This document shows positions 18,778 through 27,338 of a DNA stretch of 64,000 bases, piece by piece. The notes beneath the pieces are model-generated. The model worked only from the letters and a program-made list of their open reading frames with translations. It was not told the origin of the DNA and made no database searches. Within the stretch, counting starts at the first letter, position 1. Each line of letters starts with the position of its first letter. This stretch comes from Chitinibacter sp046530675 (GTDB lineage: Bacteria; Pseudomonadota; Gammaproteobacteria; Burkholderiales; Chitinibacteraceae): assembly GCF_046530675.1 (NCBI RefSeq), contig NZ_CP172558.1, positions 2,604,001-2,668,000 of the forward strand. The letters run 5' to 3'. The position numbers and the translations under genes were made by a program.

Positions 18778-18902
18778 CCTCGGGTCTCATCAGGCATGAT
18801 TGCCGTTTACGCCATGAACCCATCAACGATGGTTTCAAGTCTGTTGACGCAAACCCGGCTCAGAACGCTCAAGCGGTCAGACCGGCGATTACTCCCCCGA
18901 AG
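18778..18902 (-). ncRNA. yybP-ykoY manganese riboswitch
   Basis: Minus-strand leader of the exporter. It contains the two conserved loops of the class: GGGGGAGTAATCGCC (near 18886-18900) and GCGTCAACAGACTTG (near 18837-18851). The closing stem P1 can be drawn as CTTCGGG (18896-18902) with CCCGAGG (18778-18784), seven pairs with one G-U. Known members bind Mn2+ and switch on exporter genes such as mntP and UPF0016 genes, exactly the gene found here. Confidence 0.85.
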
Positions 18903-18948
18903 GAAGTCGGCATTCTAAGCAGTTCACCCAATACTTACAAGTTAGGGA

Positions 18949-19443
18949 TTATCTTGATTTGTGCTGCAAATGTGCCAAGGCCTGCTGCAAAACGCCCTCG
19001 CAGCCATCTTCAATCAAATCAAGCACATGCTCAAAACCATCCGAGCCGCCGTAATACGGATCAGGTACTTCACGCTCTTGATCAGTTCGGGCATAGCTCA
19101 AAAACAACTGCACCTTATGTTGCTGCTCTGGTGGGCAATGTCGTCGCAAATGGTTCAAATGGCTTTGATCCATCGCCAGAATCAGATCGAATTCGACAAA
19201 ATCGCTGCGCCTGACTTCGCGAGCGCGCAAATACGACAAATCATAACCGCGCTTTCTAGCGTGCTCTTGCGAGCGCCGATCAGGTGCTTCGCCGACGTGA
19301 TAATCGGCAATCCCTGCCGAATCAACGAGAATGCAATGCGCCAGTCCCTGCTGTTCGACCAGATGCCGCAACACGCCATCGGCAGTCGGGCTGCGACAAA
19401 TATTGCCGGTACAGACCATTAAAACCGAAAACTGCTTAGTCAT
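18949..19443 (-). CDS. Low-molecular-weight protein-tyrosine phosphatase
   Basis: Cytoplasmic phosphatase of 164 residues. The P loop VCTGNICRSP (about 10-19) has the catalytic cysteine and arginine, and the general acid lies in VPDPYYGGSDGFEHV (about 127-141). No tyrosine kinase or exopolysaccharide genes lie beside it, so it is more like the housekeeping class than Wzb. Its ribosome site AGGGG lies inside a GGGTATTGC-family element directly upstream. Confidence 0.93.
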   Translation of the reverse strand: MTKQFSVLMVCTGNICRSPTADGVLRHLVEQQGLAHCILVDSAGIADYHVGEAPDRRSQEHARKRGYDLSYLRAREVRRSDFVEFDLILAMDQSHLNHLRRHCPPEQQHKVQLFLSYARTDQEREVPDPYYGGSDGFEHVLDLIEDGCEGVLQQALAHLQHKSR

Positions 19444-19445
19444 TC

Positions 19446-19470
19446 AAATACCCCTATGTAGTATTGCCAG
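19446..19470. repeat. GGGTATTGC-family element carrying the phosphatase ribosome site
   Basis: AATACCCC and GTATTGCC in inverted orientation. Read on the minus strand it runs GGCAATACTAC to AGGGGTATTTGA and ends at the start codon of the phosphatase gene. Confidence 0.45.
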
Positions 19471-19534
19471 CTAAAAAATATCTGAATTGATCTGCGCCGA
19501 TATACCCTGTGGGCGAAATTTTGCCGAAAAAGAA

Positions 19535-19558
19535 AAAGCCCTGAAAAATCAGGGCTTT
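19535..19558 (-). terminator. Terminator of tRNA-Ser
   Basis: Perfect 10-bp stem (19549-19558 with 19535-19544), 4-base loop, followed on the minus strand by a TTTTTC run. It lies about 12 bases past the tRNA end. Confidence 0.85.
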
Positions 19559-19570
19559 AGTGTCTATTCG

Positions 19571-19661
19571 TGGCGGAGAGAGGGGGATTCGAACCCCCGA
19601 TAGGCTATTAACCTATACACGCTTTCCAGGCGTGCGACTTAAACCACTCATCCATCTCTCC
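19571..19661 (-). tRNA. tRNA-Ser, anticodon GGA
   Basis: A type II tRNA of 91 bases including an encoded CCA (19571-19573). The acceptor stem GGAGAGA pairs with TCTCTCC, the discriminator base is G, the anticodon loop is CTGGAAA with GGA, there is a long variable arm, and the T arm has GGTTCGAATCC. It reads UCC and UCU codons. It stands alone with its own terminator; no integrated element borders it. Confidence 0.97.
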
Positions 19662-19738
19662 GCGAAGGAGGTCGAATGATACGCAGCCAGCGCTGGTTTT
19701 ACAAGGCTTTTGCCTGCGTTTCTGCCAGATAACCGGGC

Positions 19739-20563
19739 TCAATACATAAAGCGTGAACCCATTTCTGCCAGATTCAACTCAGCCAGAATCTGCTCCATCC
19801 GCTCTTTGGCCTGTTTGCGCGGTGCGTTCGGGCTCAGACTGGCGATGATCAGCTCGTTTTTCATCGAATGTTCCCAGCCGACCAGCTCGGTGACGGTGAC
19901 CTGATAGCCTTTTGATTGCAGCAGCAGGCAGCGCAGTACATTGGTGATCTGGCTACCAAATTCACGCGTGTGAATCGGGTGGCGCCACAACTCGGCGAGC
20001 GGCGTTTTGGCGAGTGACTGGCTTTTATGTTTACGCAAAACGCTGGCGACTTCGGCCTGGCAACAAGGCACCAGCACCATATGTTTGGCGTTTTTTTCCA
20101 GCCCGAAGCGGATTGCGTCGTCGGTCGCGGTGTCGCAGGCGTGCAAGGCGGTGACGATGTCGATCTCGGCTGGCATTTCTTTGGCTGCCGCTGCGTCTTC
20201 AACCAGCATATCGAGGAAGGTCATCCGTTCAAAACCGCATTGTTTGGCAAGCTCGCGCGATTTTTGGACGAGTTCGGCGCGAAACTCGGTGCCATAAATG
20301 TGCCCGACAGGTTTCGATTTGAAAAACAGATCGTAAATAATAAAGCCCAGATACGATTTGCCTGCGCCATGGTCGACCAGCGTGACATGCTCGTGCTGTG
20401 TCAGCACGTCATTGAGCAGTGGCTCAATAAAGTTGAACAGGTGATAAACCTGCTTGAGCTTACGACGGCTATCCTGATTAAGTTTGCCGTCGCGCGTCAG
20501 GATGTGCAGTGCCTTGAGCAGCTCGACCGACTGGCCTTCGCGGATTTCCGGGATTGGATTCAT
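19739..20563 (-). CDS. SAM-dependent methyltransferase (Methyltransf_32-like)
   Basis: Probable methyltransferase of 274 residues. A Rossmann-like SAM site is visible as VTLVDHGAGKSYLGF (about 58-72) and GTEF; VTALHACDTATDDAI and VLVPCCQAEV follow, a pattern typical of the family with the cysteine-containing PCCQ motif. The start at 20561-20563 (MNPIPEIREG) best fits the family; the frame runs open 57 codons upstream into the divergent promoter region without protein-like content. Substrate unknown. Divergent from anmK. Confidence 0.8.
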   Translation of the reverse strand: MNPIPEIREGQSVELLKALHILTRDGKLNQDSRRKLKQVYHLFNFIEPLLNDVLTQHEHVTLVDHGAGKSYLGFIIYDLFFKSKPVGHIYGTEFRAELVQKSRELAKQCGFERMTFLDMLVEDAAAAKEMPAEIDIVTALHACDTATDDAIRFGLEKNAKHMVLVPCCQAEVASVLRKHKSQSLAKTPLAELWRHPIHTREFGSQITNVLRCLLLQSKGYQVTVTELVGWEHSMKNELIIASLSPNAPRKQAKERMEQILAELNLAEMGSRFMY

Positions 20564-20820
20564 GATTGGACTCGTTACTTTGGGGTATCTTTCCATAGAC
20601 AAGATCAGGCAAGCAATCTGGATTGATACCCGTTTGGGTATGAATGATAAACTGGCTGCAGTGCAGGAAAATATCTGATGATTGCCTTGCATTTTACCGC
20701 AATGTGTCCGGATCGTTGGGGGTTTCAAGGGCAAAATGATCGTTAAGGGATACCCGATGAAACGCCCAATTCATACGCACACGGGTAGAATTGGCGCTAT
20801 TTTGATTCATTCGACATGCC

Positions 20821-21921
20821 ATGCCTTCACACCGCTATTACATCGGTTTAATGACCGGAACCAGCCTGGATGGCATTGACGCCGTGCTGGTCGACTTCGG
20901 TGGCGCGATGCCACGGCTGATTGCCACGCAGAGTGCGCCACTGCCAGATGAATTACGCGCGCAGTTGTTGCTGCTGCAAGCGCCGTCAAACAATGAAATC
21001 CATCTGGCGCAGCTGGCGGCCAATGCACATAGTCTGGCTTGTGCTGCAGTTTGCCACTTATTACTGCAAAAAGCCGGCATTGCAGCCGACGATGTGTTGG
21101 CGATTGGCAATCATGGGCAAACAATACGTCACCGGCCAGAGCTGGGGTATACCTTGCAAATCGGCAACCATGCTTTGCTGGCGGAACATACCGGCATCAG
21201 TATTGTTGGCGATTTTCGCAGTCGCGATGTCGCTGCCGGTGGTCAGGGCGCGCCACTGGTTCCCGCTTTTCATCAGGCACTGTTTGCGGCACCGGAACGC
21301 AATCGCGTCGTGCTCAATATTGGCGGGATCGCCAATTTGAGCTGGCTGGGGTCTGATGGCGCGGTGAGCGGATTTGATAGCGGCCCCGGCAATGTCTTGC
21401 TCGATTTATGGATTAACCGGCAGCAAGGTTTGCCCTACGATTGCAACGGCGACTGGGCGCGCAGTGGGCAGATTCATACGCGCTTGCTGGAATGCTTGCT
21501 AGCAGAGCCCTACCTCGCTCTGCCCGCGCCCAAATCCACGGGGCGCGATTTATTTCACGCAAACTGGCTCGATGCCCATTTGCAGCAAGTGGGTGAACTC
21601 GTAAAACCCGAAGATGTGCAGACGACGCTACTGGAATTGACCGCCCAGACGATCAGCGATGCCATTCTTGGTTTGGGGCGACCCGACGAGGTCTTTGTTT
21701 GCGGTGGTGGTGCTTATAACGGCTTTTTGCTAGAACGACTCGCGCATCACCTGCCCTGCCCGGTTCAGACCACGGCGGCTTTGGGCGTTGATCCGAACTG
21801 GGTTGAAGCCTATGCCTTTGCCTGGCTGGCCATGCGCTGCATGACGCAGCAAAGCGGCAACTTACCAGCGGTCACCGGCGCACGCGGTTTGCGGATGCTC
21901 GGCGCCATTTACCCTCGCTAA
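20821..21921 (+). CDS. anmK: Anhydro-N-acetylmuramic acid kinase
   Basis: Phosphorylates and opens 1,6-anhydro-N-acetylmuramic acid released from peptidoglycan turnover, giving MurNAc-6-phosphate. The 366 residues have the family signature GLMTGTSLDGIDAV at the N-terminus (ATP phosphate binding), GNHGQTIRH, VGDFRSRDVAAGGQGAP with the catalytic Asp, and VCGGGAYNGFLLERL at the C-terminus. It is followed after 11 bases by a DUF2164 gene, probably in the same transcript. Confidence 0.97.
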   Translation: MPSHRYYIGLMTGTSLDGIDAVLVDFGGAMPRLIATQSAPLPDELRAQLLLLQAPSNNEIHLAQLAANAHSLACAAVCHLLLQKAGIAADDVLAIGNHGQTIRHRPELGYTLQIGNHALLAEHTGISIVGDFRSRDVAAGGQGAPLVPAFHQALFAAPERNRVVLNIGGIANLSWLGSDGAVSGFDSGPGNVLLDLWINRQQGLPYDCNGDWARSGQIHTRLLECLLAEPYLALPAPKSTGRDLFHANWLDAHLQQVGELVKPEDVQTTLLELTAQTISDAILGLGRPDEVFVCGGGAYNGFLLERLAHHLPCPVQTTAALGVDPNWVEAYAFAWLAMRCMTQQSGNLPAVTGARGLRMLGAIYPR

Positions 21922-21932
21922 GCTTTCCAATC

Positions 21933-22169
21933 ATGACAATCAAACTGAATAAAGAACTCGAATCCCTGCTGATTGCCGGTCTGCAAAATTACCTTGATCG
22001 CGAGATGGACGTTGAAAGCAGTCAGCTGCAATGCCAATTGTTGCTCGACTTTATCAAGCGGGGTATCGGCGCGCATATTTACAATCAGGCGGTCGCTGAT
22101 GTGCAGCAGTATCTGCATCAGCAAACCGATGATTTAAACCTGCATTGTTTTGTCATTGCTGACGATTAG
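21933..22169 (+). CDS. DUF2164 family protein
   Basis: Small protein of 78 residues with the DUF2164 pattern: a C-terminal LLDFIKRGIGAHIYNQAV followed by a short helix ADVQQYL. It is mostly helical and acidic at the end. The family is of unknown function. It starts 11 bases after anmK. Confidence 0.8.
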   Translation: MTIKLNKELESLLIAGLQNYLDREMDVESSQLQCQLLLDFIKRGIGAHIYNQAVADVQQYLHQQTDDLNLHCFVIADD

Positions 22170-22382
22170 CTTCGGCTGCTTGCATTTGATGCAATCCTCA
22201 AGGCATACGTCGCATTGCGCCTGATGAGCGTCAATCACAGTTTTCAGAATTTGCAAACGATACAAAATCCGGTTTCGATCCGCTTGGGCGTTCGCGTGTG
22301 GCAAACGTTCGCTGAGCCTTTTGTAAAGATATTGCTGAAATGAGACTGGCATGGCATCTGCATCAATGAGGTGTGTAATCAT
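22134..22382 (-). CDS. Possible small cysteine-rich protein (82 aa)
   Basis: Minus-strand frame overlapping the 3' end of the DUF2164 gene by 36 bases. The C-terminal third has four cysteines as CDVCLEDCIKC, a plausible metal or redox motif, and the N-terminal part is helix-prone. There is no good ribosome site at 22382 or at the internal ATG, and no family that I recognise. It may be a real convergent gene or chance. Confidence 0.3.
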   Translation of the reverse strand: MITHLIDADAMPVSFQQYLYKRLSERLPHANAQADRNRILYRLQILKTVIDAHQAQCDVCLEDCIKCKQPKLIVSNDKTMQV

Positions 22383-22568
22383 GCCGATATTAAATGCAGA
22401 GCAAACTGGTGATCTGTATACAATGCACGAACTTTTTGTTGACTAATACACAGAGATTGATTGCGGGCTTGATGGTAAGACAGGAGACGCTGGCATGAAA
22501 AATCAGACAAAATGTTGCTTTAGCGATGAAGATAAATCGAATACCCACATCAGGTATATCTCTGAAAA
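22383..22568. other. Intergenic stretch between the cysteine-rich ORF and the histidine kinase
   Basis: Holds a 25-codon plus-strand frame (22495-22572) with AGGAGA ahead of its ATG but no other support. Otherwise nothing recognisable. Confidence 0.3.
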
Positions 22569-23966
22569 CTAGATAGATGCTGGGTTTTTTGGCAATACCA
22601 CATGAACAATCAAGCCATGTGGCTTGGCATCCAGCAGTTCGACGCTGCCATGATGGCGCTCGACGATTTCCTTGACGATGGCCATACCCAGGCCGCAGCC
22701 ATTACCGGTTTGTTCGCGCCGGAAGAAGCGCTCAAAAACACGCTGCTTGTCGGCATCCGGAATGCCCGGGCCGCTATCTTCGACATCAACAATGTATTGG
22801 GTTTCGTTCTCGGTCAGTCTGACCGTGACGCTGGCATCGCGCGGAATGTATTTGATCGCATTTTCGACCAGATTGATAAACAGTTCGCGCAATAGTGCTG
22901 AATTGCCTTCGATCCAGGCTTCCTGTACCAAACAATCGCAGCCCAAATCGATGCGTGCGGCCAGCGCGCGCGGCACCAGTTCGCCAGTCAGATCGCGAAT
23001 CAGCCGTGCCAGATCCATTTTGATTTTTGGAATCCCATTGATGCTGCCAGGTTCAGAGCGCGCCAGCGTCAACAACTGGTTAACCAAATGAATGCTGCGC
23101 GTCGCGCTGGTATGTACCATATTCAGGCGGTCTCGCAGCCCTTCCGGGCTATTTTCCCGCATCGCCAGCTCGGTTTGCGACTTCAACCCGGCCAAGGGCG
23201 TGCGCAATTGGTGTGCCGCATCGGCGATAAAACGCCGCTGGCGAGTAATGCTTTCCTCGGTACTCGACAATAATTGATTCAAGGCCTTGGACAAGGCATT
23301 GAGTTCTTCTGGCGCATTATCGAGTGATAAAGGCGATAAGTCCTGTGCCTTGCGCGTTTCGACCAGTTGCTTGAGGGTTCGCAACGGTTTAAGACTGTTT
23401 TTGATCCCAACTCCAATTAATACACTGACCAAAATCAGCATCACAATCAATGGCAAAGCCATGTGCAACAAGTAGCGTTGCAGCGAGGCGGTTTGTGCGC
23501 TTAGATCCGTGATCAGTTCAAGATACAAACCATCGTCCGGGTTACCTGCGCGAGGCGGAAAATAAGCACTCAGAATGCGGTGAGGCTGGCCATTGATTTG
23601 CTGCAGACTGAAAACCAGTTGGGATGCGCTGGTTTTTGGCAAGGAATGAAACGGTTTGCCGATCTTGATTTTCAGCGGCTGGTGTTCAATGACAAAACGA
23701 ATAGGTTCATTGGATACTGCGGCCAGAATTGACGCTGTTGATTGTGCAAGCGCTGCTGCTGTCGGGGGATGCCCTGCCTGGATATTTTGTTCCAGTTGCC
23801 GGGAGATTGTGGTCGCCAGCCGACTGAGTTGGGCGTCGTTTCTTTCATTGACAAAATGAAATGAAACCCAATAAATGACCACTGCCCCTGCCAGCCAAAG
23901 GGCTAGCAAGGGCAGTACGGTCCACAGCAGGATCTGACGCTGTAGCGAACGTTTAGTTACTTGCAT
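22569..23966 (-). CDS. Sensor histidine kinase, TctE/QseC type
   Basis: Inner-membrane kinase of 465 residues pairing with the response regulator upstream. A transmembrane segment lies at about 13-35, a periplasmic sensor of about 120 residues resembles the 2CSK_N type, and a second transmembrane segment lies at about 170-192. HAMP linker, then the H box AAHQLRTPLAGL, N box LVENAIKYIP, D box VEDSGPGIPDAD and G box GCGLGMAIVKEI follow. The start at 23964-23966 overlaps the regulator by 14 bases, so the two are coupled. The signal is unknown. No tricarboxylate transporter genes are nearby. Confidence 0.93.
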   Translation of the reverse strand: MQVTKRSLQRQILLWTVLPLLALWLAGAVVIYWVSFHFVNERNDAQLSRLATTISRQLEQNIQAGHPPTAAALAQSTASILAAVSNEPIRFVIEHQPLKIKIGKPFHSLPKTSASQLVFSLQQINGQPHRILSAYFPPRAGNPDDGLYLELITDLSAQTASLQRYLLHMALPLIVMLILVSVLIGVGIKNSLKPLRTLKQLVETRKAQDLSPLSLDNAPEELNALSKALNQLLSSTEESITRQRRFIADAAHQLRTPLAGLKSQTELAMRENSPEGLRDRLNMVHTSATRSIHLVNQLLTLARSEPGSINGIPKIKMDLARLIRDLTGELVPRALAARIDLGCDCLVQEAWIEGNSALLRELFINLVENAIKYIPRDASVTVRLTENETQYIVDVEDSGPGIPDADKQRVFERFFRREQTGNGCGLGMAIVKEIVERHHGSVELLDAKPHGLIVHVVLPKNPASI

Positions 23967-24651
23967 CCGCGGCCAGTGGCTGTTGTTTTTCCAGTAAATA
24001 CCCCAGACCACGGATCGTGCGAATCACGACGCCGCAAGGTTCGAGTTTTTTGCGCAGACGGTGGACGTAAACCTCAATCGCATTCAGACCGACTTCGGCG
24101 TTTTCATTGCCCAGTTCGCTAACGATTTGCTCTTTGGTCACGACGCGGTCAATGTTCGACATCAGGATTTCCAGCACCGTCAATTCGCGCGCCGACAGAT
24201 CGAGCGGCGAATCATTGCACCAGGCACGCTGACCTGCGCGATCCAGACGCAAATTGCCGAGCTGTTGTACCGATTGCGGCAGAATCTGGCTACGACGCAG
24301 TAAGGCGCGCAGGCGCGCTTCCAGTTCGGAGAACTCAAACGGCTTGGCTAGGTAATCGTCTGCACCAGCATCCAGGCCCGCAACACGCTCATCCAGGCCA
24401 TCCAGTGCGGTCAGAATCAGAATAGGTAAAGAAGGTTTGTGCTGGCGAACATTGCGCAATACAGTCAGGCCATCCATATTGGGCAAGCCAATATCAAGTA
24501 CGACTGCATCGTAATCGTTGTGCAGCAAAATTTGCAGCGCCAGCGCGCCATCATTCACACAATCACATTGAAATTCGGCTTGAGACAGGCTGGTTTTGAG
24601 TGCGTCAGCGAGGATCAGGTCATCTTCGGCCAGAAACAGACGTGTAGCCAT
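23953..24651 (-). CDS. OmpR-family response regulator, TctD type
   Basis: DNA-binding regulator of 232 residues. The receiver domain (1-120) has acidic residues AEDD, phosphorylated Asp in VLDIGLPNMDG, Thr in ILTALDG and Lys in LAKPF. The winged-helix domain (about 130-225) ends IEVYVHRLRKKL and IRTIRGLGYLLE. AGGGGAA precedes the ATG. It lies 64 bases behind hemH and overlaps its kinase gene. Confidence 0.95.
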   Translation of the reverse strand: MATRLFLAEDDLILADALKTSLSQAEFQCDCVNDGALALQILLHNDYDAVVLDIGLPNMDGLTVLRNVRQHKPSLPILILTALDGLDERVAGLDAGADDYLAKPFEFSELEARLRALLRRSQILPQSVQQLGNLRLDRAGQRAWCNDSPLDLSARELTVLEILMSNIDRVVTKEQIVSELGNENAEVGLNAIEVYVHRLRKKLEPCGVVIRTIRGLGYLLEKQQPLAADASN

Positions 24652-24715
24652 TGGGGTTCCCCTGTAAGAATAAACTTACCGCAGAGTGTAGCGTTAATTT
24701 CATTAAAGCCCAAGA

Positions 24716-25822
24716 TCATTTTTGTAAGCTTAAATGCTTGGCCATAATATCTCTTTGATTTAATTGAATTTTGCTGTTTTTGTCGGCTCGACCGCTTGTC
24801 AGCCAACCTGTCAGCTCGCGCGAAATCAGTCCGGATAGCGCCGCAATCCACTGATCTCTATCATTCAGACATGGAATATACCGATAATTTTTCCCACCTT
24901 CAGCGCGATATTCATCACGCCCTTCAATGGCAATTTCTTCGAGAGTTTCAAGGCAATCGGCGACAAAACCCGGACAAATCACATCGAGCGTATTAAGGTT
25001 TCGCTTGCCTAGCTGATGCAAGATTTCGCTGGTATAAGGTTTGAGCCATTCGGCCTTGCCAAAGCGCGATTGAAACGCCACGGTGTATTGGCCGGCATCA
25101 AGGCCGAGTGCTTCGGCGAGCAAACGCGCCGTTTTATGGCAATGGCAATGATAAGGGTCACCCTTGTCCAGCGTATATTTGGGCACACCATGAAAGCTCA
25201 TCAGCAAATGATCGCCACGGCCATTGAGCTGCCAGTGCTCGCGCACGCTCTGTGCCAGCGCGTCGATGTATGGCGTTTCATCAAAAAATGGTGCCATGAT
25301 GCGCAAAGCAGGCTGAAAACGAATTTTTTGTAATACACGGCTGACTTCATCAAAAACGCTGGCGCTGGTACTGGCTGCGTATTGAGGGTACAGCGGCACG
25401 ACGACCAGATGCTGGCAGTTTTGAGCTTTCATTTGCATGATCTTTGACTCAATCGACGGATTGCCATAGCGCATCGCGTAATCGACGACGAGTTGCTCCG
25501 GGTATTGCTCACCCAGATACCCTTTCACCAGTTTGGCCTGTTTCTCAGTCCAGACCCGCAGCGGCGAGCCATCCTTGGTCCAGATGCTGGCGTATTTGGC
25601 TGCGCTTTTTTTCGGACGGAGATTCAAAATAATGCCGTTCAAAATCAGCCACCAGATGGCTTTGGGAATTTCAACCACGCGCGGGTCGGATAAAAACTGT
25701 TTCAGATAAGGTCGCAGCGCCTGCACAGTGGGTGCATCGGGCGAGCCCAGATTGACCAGCAATACGCCGACTTTGCTTGGGCTGGCATGAGAAAAACTGG
25801 GTTCGGGTAAAAAGCGCGCCAT
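24716..25822 (-). CDS. hemH: Ferrochelatase
   Basis: Inserts ferrous iron into protoporphyrin IX, the last step of heme synthesis. The 368 residues include VGVLLVNLGSPDAP, PLYPQYAASTSAS, the metal-binding histidine in LLMSFHGVPKYTL and CPGFVADCLETLEEI with the conserved glutamates. The ATG at 25820-25822 has GAGG seven bases upstream. The C-terminus, after SGL, is a few residues longer than in Escherichia coli. It is followed by the two-component genes on the same strand and is divergent from pgk. Confidence 0.96.
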   Translation of the reverse strand: MARFLPEPSFSHASPSKVGVLLVNLGSPDAPTVQALRPYLKQFLSDPRVVEIPKAIWWLILNGIILNLRPKKSAAKYASIWTKDGSPLRVWTEKQAKLVKGYLGEQYPEQLVVDYAMRYGNPSIESKIMQMKAQNCQHLVVVPLYPQYAASTSASVFDEVSRVLQKIRFQPALRIMAPFFDETPYIDALAQSVREHWQLNGRGDHLLMSFHGVPKYTLDKGDPYHCHCHKTARLLAEALGLDAGQYTVAFQSRFGKAEWLKPYTSEILHQLGKRNLNTLDVICPGFVADCLETLEEIAIEGRDEYRAEGGKNYRYIPCLNDRDQWIAALSGLISRELTGWLTSGRADKNSKIQLNQRDIMAKHLSLQK

Positions 25823-25957
25823 CGCTTGCCTCAAAAACTAGATAGAAAGTGTCCGCTATGATAGTTGATTTTTATCCGGCATAAAAAAAACCACCAATTG
25901 CAGCAAAAACTCTGGAAAAACTTTAATCCGCGTCAGTTTCATTTTGGTGATAGGCGC

Positions 25958-25963
25958 TACAAT
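25958..25963 (+). promoter_or_regulatory. pgk: Candidate pgk -10 (TACAAT)
   Basis: TACAAT about 32 bases upstream of the pgk start codon, with no convincing -35 at 17 bases. Confidence 0.3.
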
Positions 25964-25994
25964 ACGGTTTTTGCTCACTTCACCCGGGGACTGT

Positions 25995-27227
25995 ATGGCC
26001 AAACTGTTTATTGAAGATCTCGATCTCGCTGGCAAACGTGTATTGATTCGTGTTGACTTTAACGTTCCCGTCAAAAATGGCGTGGTCGAAAGCGACAAGC
26101 GGATTCGTGCGGCTTTGCCGACGATTCGTTATGCACTCGATCAAGGAGCATCGGTGGTCTTGATGTCACATCTGGGTCGTCCGAATGGTTCGAAAATTGA
26201 AAAATACAGCCTCGCACCGGTTGCCAAGCGTCTGGAAGAATTGCTCGGCAAACCAGTCCAGTTCCTCAATGACTGCGTTGGTGCCGAAGTGGAAGCCGCT
26301 TGTGCCAATCTGGCAGCAGGCCAAGTTGTGCTGCTCGAAAACGTGCGTTTCCATATTGAAGAAGAAGGCAAAGCCAAAGACGCTGATGGCACAACGGTGA
26401 AAGCCGATCCGGCCAAAGTCGCCGCTTTCCGTGCGAGCTTGAGCAAATTGGGCGATGTGTTTGTCAATGACGCATTCGGTACTGCGCACCGCGCGCACTC
26501 GTCGATGGTCGGTGTTGATTTGCCCCGCGCAGCCGGTTACCTGCTGAAAAAAGAACTCGATTTCCTCGGCGAAGCGGTCAACAAACCGGTTCGCCCACTG
26601 GTTGCCATCATTGGCGGCTCGAAAATTTCCGGCAAGATCGACGTGATCCAAGCCCTGCTGCCCAAAGTGGACAAGCTGATCATCGGCGGCGGCATGGCGT
26701 TTACTTTCCTCAAAGCGCAAGGTTTTGAAATTGGTAAATCATTGTGCGAAAACGATAAAGTTGAACTGGCGCGCGAATTGATGGCGCAAGCGGGTGACAA
26801 ACTCGTTCTGCCTAGCGACACGATGGTGACAAAGGCTTTGAACTTTGACGCGCGTACGCTCGATGGTCTGGTTGAGGTTAAATCAACTGCAATTCCTGCC
26901 GATCAGGAAGGCGTGGATATTGGCTCGGCAACGCGCACGGCTTATGCCGACATTATCAAATCGGCCAAAACAGTCTTGTGGAACGGCCCGATGGGCGTGT
27001 TTGAAATTGACGCTTCTGCTGAAGGTACCTTCGCCGTTGCTCATGCGCTGGTTGACGCAACGGCCAATGGCGCGATCACCGTTGTTGGCGGTGGCGATTC
27101 GGTGGCTGCGGTGGAAAAAGCCGGTCTCGAAGACAAAGTCAGCCACGTTTCAACGGGCGGCGGCGCTTCGCTGGAATTCCTCGAAGGCAAGGCACTGCCC
27201 GGTGTTGAAGCCCTGAGCGAGAAGTAA
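25995..27227 (+). CDS. pgk: Phosphoglycerate kinase
   Basis: Glycolytic enzyme transferring phosphate from 1,3-bisphosphoglycerate to ADP. The start at 25995 has GGGGA at proper distance, and the upstream frame is unsupported. Seen are the N-terminal substrate site RVLIRVDFNVP, the SHLGRPNG loop, GGSKISGKI hinge, GGGMAFTFL, WNGPMGVFE and GGGDSVAAVEK. At 410 residues it is some 15-20 longer than many bacterial enzymes, with extra charged sequence around residues 115-135 (EEEGKAKDADGTTVKAD). It ends in a strong bidirectional terminator and faces the pfl locus. Confidence 0.97.
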   Translation: MAKLFIEDLDLAGKRVLIRVDFNVPVKNGVVESDKRIRAALPTIRYALDQGASVVLMSHLGRPNGSKIEKYSLAPVAKRLEELLGKPVQFLNDCVGAEVEAACANLAAGQVVLLENVRFHIEEEGKAKDADGTTVKADPAKVAAFRASLSKLGDVFVNDAFGTAHRAHSSMVGVDLPRAAGYLLKKELDFLGEAVNKPVRPLVAIIGGSKISGKIDVIQALLPKVDKLIIGGGMAFTFLKAQGFEIGKSLCENDKVELARELMAQAGDKLVLPSDTMVTKALNFDARTLDGLVEVKSTAIPADQEGVDIGSATRTAYADIIKSAKTVLWNGPMGVFEIDASAEGTFAVAHALVDATANGAITVVGGGDSVAAVEKAGLEDKVSHVSTGGGASLEFLEGKALPGVEALSEK

Positions 27228-27241
27228 TTCGTTTTTCTGTA

Positions 27242-27279
27242 CCAATAAAAAACCTCGCTGCGGCGAGGTTTTTTATTGG
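27242..27279. terminator. Bidirectional terminator between pgk and pflA
   Basis: Perfect 17-base arms (27242-27258 with 27263-27279) with AAAAAA before and TTTTTT after the GC core ACCTCGC/GCGAGGT. It serves pgk on the plus strand and can serve pflA on the minus strand. Confidence 0.9.
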
Positions 27280-27338
27280 GTATTTCTCTGTAGATCAATA
27301 TCTGCATGGTTTGTATGAGTATACCCATCTATTACTTG

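Noticed and set aside
19535..19661. tRNA-Ser as attachment site of an integrated element
   Set aside because: A normal terminator and housekeeping genes flank it; no integrase or repeat of the tRNA 3' end was seen in the window.
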